From the NCBI GenBank assembly GCA_007118695.1, contig SKRC01000092.1:1-42277 (forward strand): DNA of 42,277 bases. Reading direction: 5' to 3'. The notes beneath the pieces were generated by a model. The model was not told the origin of the DNA, did no database searches, and saw nothing but the letters and a program-made list of their open reading frames with translations. How positions within the stretch are numbered: the first letter of the stretch is position 1; the number at the start of each line of letters is the position of its first letter. Source of the DNA: Balneolaceae bacterium. GTDB lineage: Bacteria; Bacteroidota; Rhodothermia; Balneolales; Balneolaceae. A program made the position numbers and the translations under genes. This document shows, in pieces, positions 16,585-24,024 of the stretch.

Positions 16585-17384
16585 GTTGAAACCTGTGAAG
16601 TTTTACCTGGCTGTCTGTGTGAAGATTGAATGATGGTTAGGCTCCTTAGAATCTGTCGGGTACCGATTAATCTTGATAGCGAACGGGGATGAAGCAAAAT
16701 AATATCACCTCAAACCCGCTGATTATAGAAGATTTACCGTTAGTAAATTTAATTCTAAAGAGTACTAAGAGAGCCTCCTGTTACATGAATCATGATCTAA
16801 AGATGATATTCGAAATAAAATACATTTAACCAAAATAAGGAAGTTTATTAAAAAATTCTATTAAGACCCGGAATAATAAGCACTTATGATATCAAAATAA
16901 ATGGAGTTTTGTCGTTCATAATTTTCGAAAAAAAATGAATTCCCGGTGAATTACAGGCTTGTCAGGCACTTTCGGAGATCGTTGCTCCACTCATTCCGGA
17001 GGATACTGTGCCGGCTGTCCAAATCACATTGTTCCCGAACCTTTCAACCTTCAAAAATTGTAAAAATGAAATGGAATCAAAGAATACAGCAGCTAAAGTC
17101 AGCGAACTTGTTTTTGCTTTCAAAAATTTCATACTTGATACTCTCGGAAATTCTCCTGACACTTTTCAATACTGTCCGAACTTTTCAGAAAGTGATTTCA
17201 AAATGGTTCTCTGTTTCAAATAAAGTCGTTTTTTTCTCTTTTTCTGAAAACAAAAAAGACCATCATTTTATTTTAAATACTTGCTCTTAAAATACATAAG
17301 AGGCATTTATTAATACACAACTTGCAAATGTTCGGACATTACTGGACACTTTTCAAGACTAAAAAATCAATATAGATATATAAA
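16585..17384. other. AT-rich gene-free region
   Basis: The frames at 16946-17290 and 17008-17223 have no family resemblance and poor starts. GACACTTTTCAA occurs at 17158-17169 and 17345-17356, and an imperfect GTCCGAAC/GTTCGGAC inverted pair lies between them (17174-17181 / 17330-17337), as in a degraded insertion. The promoter of the 225-residue gene (minus) and that of the creatininase gene (plus) must lie at its ends. Confidence 0.45.
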
Positions 17385-18146
17385 ATGAGACCTTACATAC
17401 TTGCAGAATCAAATTGGAAAGACATTCGTGGACAGCAGGTCGATCTTGCAATTTTGCCATGGGGTGCGACCGAAGCGCATAACTACCACCTGCCATATGC
17501 GACAGACAATATCGAGGTGGATCGCATAGCTGCAGAGGCTGCCAAACAGGCATGGGAGAACGGTTCTCATGTTATAGTATTGCCATGCATTCCGTTTGGC
17601 GTCAATACCGGGCAGTCTGATATCAGGCTCAATATCAACATGCATCCCAGCACACAGAAGGCTGTTTTGAATGATATCATTGAGGTGCTTAACCGGCAGG
17701 GAATTCGCAAATTGCTGGTATTGAATGGTCATGGCGGTAATGATTTTAATACGATGATACGTGAATTAGGATTGCATTACCCGGATATGGTGCTTGCCAG
17801 TTGTCATTGGTTCAAGGCTTTGGATAAGGCAAAATATTTTGAACATGAAGGGGATCATGCCGACGAAATGGAGACCAGCCTGATGTTGTATCTTACCCCA
17901 GAGCTGGTGCGCCCGCTGGAAGAGGCCGGGCCGGGACATGAAAAAAAATTCAAAATCCAATCGTTGCGTGAAAACTGGGCCTGGATGGAGCGGAAATGGT
18001 CGTCGGTTACCGAAGATACCGGAATTGGCAACCCTTATAAATCGACAGCCGAAAAAGGGGAGGCCTATTTCAGGGATGTGACCGCCAAACTTGCCGGGCT
18101 ATTCCAGGACCTGGCCGACGCCGACCCCGATGATTTGTACGAGTAG
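17385..18146 (+). CDS. Creatininase-family amidohydrolase
   Basis: 253 residues, close to the usual ~250. The metal-binding signature is complete: E30 (WGATE), H35 (HLP), D41 (ATDN), H116 (NGHGGN) and E163 (DEMETS). The family hydrolyses cyclic or linear amides such as creatinine, and members also act in formamide-type steps of cofactor and mycofactocin pathways; nothing here marks the substrate. The stop TAG is followed at once by word repeats (18147-18206). Confidence 0.88.
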   Translation: MRPYILAESNWKDIRGQQVDLAILPWGATEAHNYHLPYATDNIEVDRIAAEAAKQAWENGSHVIVLPCIPFGVNTGQSDIRLNINMHPSTQKAVLNDIIEVLNRQGIRKLLVLNGHGGNDFNTMIRELGLHYPDMVLASCHWFKALDKAKYFEHEGDHADEMETSLMLYLTPELVRPLEEAGPGHEKKFKIQSLRENWAWMERKWSSVTEDTGIGNPYKSTAEKGEAYFRDVTAKLAGLFQDLADADPDDLYE

Positions 18147-18206
18147 TGAGTATTGAGTATTGAGTCACAGTCAACTGCCACTGCCACTGCAACTGCCAAT
18201 TGACCC
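18147..18206. repeat. Word repeat between convergent genes
   Basis: TGAGTAT TGAGTAT TGAGTCA heptamers are followed by the hexamer run CTGCCA CTGCCA CTGCAA CTGCCA. It starts at the base after the creatininase stop and ends 8 bp before the stop of the minus-strand gene at 18214. Confidence 0.85.
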
Positions 18207-18213
18207 ACTGTTT

Positions 18214-19032
18214 TCATTTTCCAACCGAATCGATGCGTTTCCAGAGTTCGGTTTTGTAGAGACTCCTGGATGCCCCGGTCCGGCTGAAATACTCATCGAT
18301 CTCCTCTTCACTCAGATCGGGGTGGGCGATACGGGCCAGGGCAGCACCGACCGGTTCACGCATATCCTGCAGCGAGTCGTAATAATCAATAGTACTGTAG
18401 GTATAGTGCCGTGCATCGCCACCGGGATAGACCATGGTGTACATCGCCCAGCTGTTGAGGATATCCCTGTCGATACGAGTTTCATGAATACGTCCCCAGA
18501 AATCGAGTTCCATCTCCACATGCTCGCCTGATCCGCCGCGTGCATCAAAATAGTTGATGGTCAGGTAATTGCCAGCGACACCGGTTGCCTGATCAGGAAG
18601 AACCTTCCCATTGATCTCCCAGATCTCCGTGCGGACCACCTCCCGGCTTGCATGCGTTTGTTCCATCAATGCAGCGGGGTCTTTATCGGGATAGACCGTT
18701 TGCATGATATCTTCCAGGTCGAAATAATCGATCATTCCGAAATCATCAAACACATTGACGGCAATATATTGGTATGGTACATCGGGCTCACCGGCCATCA
18801 CCTGGTAAAAATTCCAGCTTTTGATGATTCCTCTGTTGTATCGCTCTTCATGAAGCGGCTTCCAGATTTCCCGTTCCAGCGATTCATACTCGCCGACTTC
18901 CCCGGGAGCAGCCTTAAAATAGTCGATTTTCACATACAGGGTTTCGTTATCCTGATCTTGAGCCGAAACAGGGTGGCTAAACAGCATTATAAGCGTACAG
19001 GTCAAAAGCATGCTGAGAGATAATCGGAGCAT
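18214..19032 (-). CDS. Exported protein with an internally duplicated domain
   Basis: 272 residues from the ATG at 19032; the longer frame begins at a TTG inside a word repeat. The signal peptide ends near VSA-QD. The mature part contains two related halves, YVKIDYFKAAPGEVGEYESL... and YLTINYFDARGGSGEHVEME..., each followed by W-x-x-x-H-E-x-R and an SW(N/A)-x-Y strand. The pattern recalls duplicated dimeric alpha-beta barrel (NIPSNAP-like) domains. No enzyme is recognised. It is convergent with the creatininase gene. Confidence 0.7.
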   Translation of the reverse strand: MLRLSLSMLLTCTLIMLFSHPVSAQDQDNETLYVKIDYFKAAPGEVGEYESLEREIWKPLHEERYNRGIIKSWNFYQVMAGEPDVPYQYIAVNVFDDFGMIDYFDLEDIMQTVYPDKDPAALMEQTHASREVVRTEIWEINGKVLPDQATGVAGNYLTINYFDARGGSGEHVEMELDFWGRIHETRIDRDILNSWAMYTMVYPGGDARHYTYSTIDYYDSLQDMREPVGAALARIAHPDLSEEEIDEYFSRTGASRSLYKTELWKRIDSVGK

Positions 19033-19365
19033 AGGTTCAAGGTTCAAGATTGGTTTCGCGGTATTGGAATGTGTTTTTGGCTTGGATTGGTATGCCTGTA
19101 AGGTGCTTTTTTATGAGATACAAGATACATGATATATGATGAGGTGCCGAATCGAATTTCAGGGTATGTTTTCGAATACCTGCTTTGTTGTTTTATTGAG
19201 TGATACAAGATGCAGGATTAGTCATGAGTCGTGAGTATTGAGTATTTGTATTGAGTAGTGTCCAACTGCAAGCGCCAACTGCTACTGTCGAATGATACAT
19301 CCAACTGACACACTGTATACTGATAACTGTATACTGATAACTGTATACTGATAACTGTATACTGA
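19033..19365. repeat. Intergenic region largely built of word repeats
   Basis: GGTTCAAGGTTCAAGA (19036-19050), GATACAAGATACATGATATATGATG (from ~19117), GTGAGTATTGAGTATT (from ~19230) and AACTGCAAGCGCCAACTGCTACTG (from ~19264) lead into the perfect 14-bp tandem at 19314. No gene is seen, and little other sequence remains. Confidence 0.75.
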
Positions 19366-19369
19366 TCAC
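19314..19369. repeat. Four tandem 14-bp units at the S9 peptidase stop codon
   Basis: TGTATACTGATAAC is repeated at 19314, 19328 and 19342 exactly, and at 19356 with one change (TGATCAC). The last unit contains the TGA stop (19366-19368, minus strand) of the peptidase gene. Confidence 0.95.
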
Positions 19370-21462
19370 TGATCAAGCCAATAATCAAACCAGCTTCGGA
19401 TGCGTTCGAGCCGGTCGACCAGCAGCCAGGGTTCACCGGTACGCGAGAGGCCGTGCGATGAGCGCGGGTAGCGGACGAATTCCACCGGGACTTCTCGTTT
19501 TTTCAGGTACATGTACCACTGTTCGCCTTCGGGCATCGGGGTGCGGTAATCCTCCTCGCTGTGGATGATCAGCGTGGGTGCCTTCACGTTTTCCACGTAA
19601 CTTAGCGGGGACATTGCACGGTACTCATCCTGCTTTTCCCAGGGATATCCGAAAAATTCAAATTCCAGCAACTGCGGCACATCCGAGGTGCCGTAAAAGC
19701 TTTCCCAGTTGGAGATCGACCGGCTGGTTGCGGCCGCAGCAAACCGGCCGGGAAATCGGGCCGTGAGCCAGTTGGTCATAAAACCGCCATAACTGCCACC
19801 GGAAACCCCGATTCTTTCCGAATCGATATCAGGATATTTTTCCAGCACCGCATCGATGCCGGTCATAAAATCCTCTTCATCCAGAAAACCCCACTGTCCG
19901 CGGGTGGCATACATAAAATCGTGGCCATAAGCCGAGGAACCTCTCGGGTTGGGATAGAAGACAAACATGCCGGATGCCGAAAGTACATGAAATGCCTGGA
20001 ACCAGGTGTTGCCATAGGCCGTATGAGGCCCGCCATGAATTTTCATAACCATCGGATAGGATGTGCCCGGTTCGTAATCAACCGGCTTGACCACCCATCC
20101 TTCAATTTCTGTCCCGTCTTCGACCGTCCACAAGACCTGTTCGGCAGGGTTCAGAGTGCGTTCGGCCATCCATTCCTCATTGAAACTGGTCAGCTGCACT
20201 TCACGGCTTCCATCCGGCCGGGAGATGTACAACTCATCGGGCGTCACTGCGTCGGTGGCGGTGTATGTCATATATCCGCCATCTTTGGTTTTGGAAAATG
20301 AACTGAGCCGGCGTTCACCCTCCGTTACCTGACGCACAGCCCCACCTTCACGATCGACCTCAAACAAATGGGCATCCCCCCGGATTTGCGCAGTAAAGCG
20401 AATCGTCCGGTTATTCAGTGTCCATTGGATATTACCGGGCGACAGATCCCAGTCGGCCGTAAGATTCACCGGATCCCCATCCATCTCACCCCGGCCGTTC
20501 AGGGGAAGTACTTTGATATTTGTCTGCGCCCCGCGTTCCACCGTGTTCAGATAGGCCAGGTAGCGGCCATTGGGCGAGATTTTCGGTGATTGCTGGGAGC
20601 CATCTGCATCTATGACTTTATGCCAATCACCCGATTCGGTATCCACCAGATAAATATTTCGGGTTAAATCGGTATTGTATTCATCATCTTCTTCAGGATC
20701 ACCGGAAAAATAGATTCTGCTGCCACCGGCTGACCATTCCACTTCACCGGCGTGGAAGGGAAGATCTGTGATTTTCCGGGGATCTCCGCCTTCGGACGGA
20801 ACCAGGTTAAGCTGTCGTTTGTCCCGGATAGATGGGTGCGGGAGCCAATCGGAAGTCCCATCACTTTTGTATTGCATTTGCGTGATTACCCGGCCGTCAA
20901 AACGGGTGGAGTCAAGGGTATTGGTAATGGCGTCGGGGGCAATCCATCCGGCTCTTTCGGGCAGATCTTCCTCCCGTTCGGGTTCCCGTAAAAAGGCAAT
21001 TTTCTGTCCGTCACGCGACCAGACAGGTGTTCGGTCAACTCCTTCAAGGGTAAAGGCCTCTCCACCGGGCGCTGTTACCCGGATGAACCGGACCGATTCG
21101 GCGTTATCACCCCGGCGCGACTGGATGCTGAGCAGTTTACCATCGGGTGACCAGCGTGGATTGGATGACTGAACCGTGGCATCGGTAAAACGAAATGGTT
21201 CGCCATCGGGCTGGCCGTTTTTCAGTTTTTGCATCCATACCTCGCGATGACGGCTGTTGTCCTCCTCTTTAATGACCGTTCGTGTAAACGCAACCAGGTT
21301 TCCATTGGGAGAAATTTCAGGCTGACTTAAAAAAATAGTCTTGTAGTAATCTTCGGGTTGAATTCCTTCCTGAGCAAAAACCACTGTAGCCCCGGAGAAG
21401 AAGTAAACGATAGCCAATAGAAGGGTTCTGAACGGAATAGTTGTTTGCATATCAGTCATCAT
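19366..21462 (-). CDS. Exported S9-family serine peptidase (acylaminoacyl/dipeptidyl peptidase type)
   Basis: 698 residues. The signal peptide ends near VFA-QE (31). Residues ~35-430 form a WD40-like propeller (ISPNGNLVAFTR, WSPDGKLLS, ISPNGRYLAYL). The C-terminal alpha/beta hydrolase domain carries the triad S557 (GVSGGSYGG), D638 (SEEDYRTPM) and H670 (SSHGLSRTG), with spacing like dipeptidyl peptidase IV. It would release amino acids or dipeptides from peptides in the periplasm. M1, M2 or M5 may be the true start. Its stop lies in a tandem repeat. Confidence 0.93.
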   Translation of the reverse strand: MMTDMQTTIPFRTLLLAIVYFFSGATVVFAQEGIQPEDYYKTIFLSQPEISPNGNLVAFTRTVIKEEDNSRHREVWMQKLKNGQPDGEPFRFTDATVQSSNPRWSPDGKLLSIQSRRGDNAESVRFIRVTAPGGEAFTLEGVDRTPVWSRDGQKIAFLREPEREEDLPERAGWIAPDAITNTLDSTRFDGRVITQMQYKSDGTSDWLPHPSIRDKRQLNLVPSEGGDPRKITDLPFHAGEVEWSAGGSRIYFSGDPEEDDEYNTDLTRNIYLVDTESGDWHKVIDADGSQQSPKISPNGRYLAYLNTVERGAQTNIKVLPLNGRGEMDGDPVNLTADWDLSPGNIQWTLNNRTIRFTAQIRGDAHLFEVDREGGAVRQVTEGERRLSSFSKTKDGGYMTYTATDAVTPDELYISRPDGSREVQLTSFNEEWMAERTLNPAEQVLWTVEDGTEIEGWVVKPVDYEPGTSYPMVMKIHGGPHTAYGNTWFQAFHVLSASGMFVFYPNPRGSSAYGHDFMYATRGQWGFLDEEDFMTGIDAVLEKYPDIDSERIGVSGGSYGGFMTNWLTARFPGRFAAAATSRSISNWESFYGTSDVPQLLEFEFFGYPWEKQDEYRAMSPLSYVENVKAPTLIIHSEEDYRTPMPEGEQWYMYLKKREVPVEFVRYPRSSHGLSRTGEPWLLVDRLERIRSWFDYWLDQ

Positions 21463-21793
21463 GGTGAATTTTTTAAAAAACTATGGAAAGGTAACTGTTG
21501 ATGGAGAAGTTCCAAAGGATGAATGCAACAGTAAAATGGTACATGGCATCAATATAGTACATGTAAATTTTGGGGTTGAATAAAGAGCCTGACACCTTTT
21601 TTCCTTTTTGGGCAGGAAACGGAACAGGTTTGATCGGTTGTATTCACAGGATTTGTAGGGATTATCCTTACAAAGAATACAGTGGTACCATCACAAGCAT
21701 AAATGGCAGTTTTAACTAGATTTATTCAACAATTATAGTAGAGTACAATAATTCAATACTGTGTTACCATAGAAATAAAAAAAGGTGATTGTC
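21463..21793. other. Divergent promoter region
   Basis: Lies between the minus-strand peptidase and the plus-strand DUF2892 gene. No clear promoter pair was resolved; no gene is seen. Confidence 0.4.
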
Positions 21794-22027
21794 ATGTATA
21801 AATTTGAAAGCAGAAATAAATCAATCAGAAGCAAGAACGTCGGTTATCTGGATTCCGTTTTACGGGTATTGTTAGGATCACTGATAGTTGTTGTCGGTTT
21901 TATGTTTGATAATTGGCTTGGGTTGTTGGGTTTGATCCTGGTCATAACCGGTGGATTGGCCTGGTGCCCGATTTACAAAATATTCGGAATCAGAACATGT
22001 AAGCCGGATCTTGAGTCGGCGGTCTGA
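21794..22027 (+). CDS. DUF2892 (YgaP-like) inner-membrane protein
   Basis: 77 residues. The signature NVGYLDSVLRVLLGSLIV, a Gly-rich second helix (WLGLLGLILVITGGLAWCP) and YKIFGIRTC are typical of DUF2892. Two membrane helices form a hairpin with both ends cytoplasmic. The ATG at 21794 is chosen because AAAGG stands 8 nt before it; the GTG at 21785 overlaps that sequence. In other bacteria this domain is often fused or adjacent to rhodanese; none is present here. Confidence 0.85.
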   Translation: MYKFESRNKSIRSKNVGYLDSVLRVLLGSLIVVVGFMFDNWLGLLGLILVITGGLAWCPIYKIFGIRTCKPDLESAV

Positions 22028-22195
22028 ATTGGTTAGTCGGTAGTCTGATTTGGCTGATAGCGGAATGGGGAGAGGGTATGTGATACCATCTCCCCACGAA
22101 TTGGGACAACAGACCGGGTATTCCGAACATGAAAAACCGGACCGGAGAGGGATATGGGATGCGGCCGGGTATTGGAAACTTTGCCTGGTTCACTA

Positions 22196-22245
22196 TTTTT
22201 CATTCATCCATTTCCATCCCAATTCACCCAATTCACCCATGCTAA
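22196..22245. repeat. Short-word repeat between convergent genes
   Basis: The region contains CATTCATCCATTTCCATCC and two exact CAATTCACC units (22220-22228, 22229-22237). It lies 20 bp beyond the GMC oxidoreductase stop (minus strand). Confidence 0.6.
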
Positions 22246-22264
22246 ATTTACCGAAATTAACATT

Positions 22265-23980
22265 TCAAAGATTTCCCTTTTTCAGCTCATCAGCGGCATG
22301 GTTGGCGGCTCGTGCGGTAAGGGCCATGAATGTGAGAGAAGGATTTTGAATAGCCACCGAACTCATGCATGCTCCATCGGTGACATAAACATTGTTGCAG
22401 TTGTGAAACTGGTTCCACCTGTTCAGCAGGGAGGTTTCCGGGTCTTTTCCCATCCGGGCTCCGCCGATTTCATGAATGTCATTACCGGGGTTCCGGCCGT
22501 CATCCTGCGGGGTCAGGTTTTTGATGCCGGCTGCATCGAGCATCTCCTCCGATTGTTTCAGAAAATCCTGAAGCAGTTTTTCATCATTTTCGGTGTAATC
22601 GACTGAAGTGACCAGCTGCGGGACTCCCCATTCATCGGTATTTGAATCGCTCAATCTCACATGGTTTTCATAGATGGGAACTGTTTCTCCCTGCATCATC
22701 ATAAAAACGGTCCACTTTCCGGGGGTTGTCATCTCTTCTTTTAAGCCAGCACCGATTTTATCCGACCAAGTTCCGCGACGCCAGTTCTGCCGGGCAGCGC
22801 TGAATGCTATCAGGTACTTGCCCTGAAAATCGACATCAGGGTCTTGACGGTAAACATTCCGGAATGAGGGCATGATCGCCTGCGTGGGCCTTCTGCCGGC
22901 ATAATAGCGGTCTTCAAACCCATCGAACTCTCCTGTGATTTGCCCGCGGTAGTTGTGGAATGCGATATAGCGGCCCAGCAGGCCGTTGTCGTTTCCGAGG
23001 CCATCCGGGAATCGGTTCGAATTGCTGTTCAGCAAAATCAGATTGGAGTTCAGACAGGCCGCATTGACGAAGATCACCCTGGCGTAATACTCGGTTTCTT
23101 CCTTTGTATTGGCATCGATCACCCGTACACCGGATGCTTTTCCCAATTCCTCATCGTAGATGATGGAGTGAACGACTGCGTGGGTTCGAATGGTCAGGTT
23201 ACCGGTACGGTCGGCCCAGGGCAGGGTGGACGAGTTGGAGCTGAAGTATCCGCCGAACGGGCACCCGCGGTAACAGAGGCTGCGTGCAAGGCATTGCCCG
23301 CGTCCCTGCTCGCGATGGATATCCTTCACTTCTGTCAGATGTGCACATCGTCCATGGAGCACATGACGGCCTGTAAAATTCGCTTCCACTTTTTCCTTGA
23401 TTTGCTTTTCAACACAAGTCATTTCGAAAGGGGGCAGAAACTCTCCGTCGGGCAGATGGTCGAGCCCATCCCTGTTGCCACTCCAGCCTACAAACTTTTC
23501 AACATGGCTGTACCAGGGGGCCAGTTCATCGTAGCTGATCGGCCACTCAATGCCATATCCATCCCTGGCTGGTCCTTCAAAGTCGTATGTGCTCCATCGC
23601 TGGCCCTGCCGGGCCCAGATCAGGGACTTACCGCCTTCCTGGTAACCGCGGATCCAGTCGAACGGCTTTTCCTGCTCGTAGGGGTGCTCTTCATCTTTGA
23701 CGAAAAAATGTTCGGTTGTGTCATCATAGGCATAACAGCGGGCGACGATTGGGTTTTTATCAATTTTATCCTGGGGAAGCCTCCCACGGAATCTGAAGTC
23801 CCAGGGATCTTTTTCGGCTGTCGGGTAATCACCGTGCCTGACCGGCCGGCCCCTCTCCAGGACCAGCGTTTTTATTCCATTGTCGCACAGTTCCTTGGCT
23901 GCCCAGCCACCGCTCATTCCCGAGCCGATTACAATTGCATCGAACGTTCTGTCTACCCTGGCTTTTCCGTTTATATACAT
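22265..23980 (-). CDS. GMC-family FAD-dependent oxidoreductase
   Basis: 571 residues. The FAD motif VIGSGMSGG is at 17-25. The cysteine-rich LCYRGCPFGGY and the C-terminal GGARMG...NVYVTDGACMSS...NPSLTFMALTARAA are typical of the sugar/alcohol dehydrogenase branch (2-ketogluconate or glucoside 3-dehydrogenase large subunits). Those normally pair with a small Tat-exported subunit, but none is adjacent here, and this protein has no signal peptide. It starts 13 bp after the glycoside-hydrolase-like gene ends, so the two are probably co-transcribed. Confidence 0.87.
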   Translation of the reverse strand: MYINGKARVDRTFDAIVIGSGMSGGWAAKELCDNGIKTLVLERGRPVRHGDYPTAEKDPWDFRFRGRLPQDKIDKNPIVARCYAYDDTTEHFFVKDEEHPYEQEKPFDWIRGYQEGGKSLIWARQGQRWSTYDFEGPARDGYGIEWPISYDELAPWYSHVEKFVGWSGNRDGLDHLPDGEFLPPFEMTCVEKQIKEKVEANFTGRHVLHGRCAHLTEVKDIHREQGRGQCLARSLCYRGCPFGGYFSSNSSTLPWADRTGNLTIRTHAVVHSIIYDEELGKASGVRVIDANTKEETEYYARVIFVNAACLNSNLILLNSNSNRFPDGLGNDNGLLGRYIAFHNYRGQITGEFDGFEDRYYAGRRPTQAIMPSFRNVYRQDPDVDFQGKYLIAFSAARQNWRRGTWSDKIGAGLKEEMTTPGKWTVFMMMQGETVPIYENHVRLSDSNTDEWGVPQLVTSVDYTENDEKLLQDFLKQSEEMLDAAGIKNLTPQDDGRNPGNDIHEIGGARMGKDPETSLLNRWNQFHNCNNVYVTDGACMSSVAIQNPSLTFMALTARAANHAADELKKGNL

Positions 23981-23987
23981 GGAGGTT

Positions 23988-24024
23988 TATGTTCTATTGT
24001 TCAATATTCAATATTCGATATTCA
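23988..24024 (-). repeat. Octamer word repeat encoding a protein C-terminus
   Basis: TTCAATAT TTCAATAT TCGATAT TCAAC (plus strand) lies across the stop codon of the 825-residue gene. On the minus strand it encodes its last ten residues, VEYRILNIEQ, and the TAG stop. Confidence 0.85.

Noticed and set aside
19314-19369. CRISPR array
   Set aside because: The 14-bp units are head to tail with no spacers, and no cas gene is present.
23180-23200. tRNA T-loop-like GGGTTCGAATGG
   Set aside because: It lies within the GMC coding sequence, with no cloverleaf around it.
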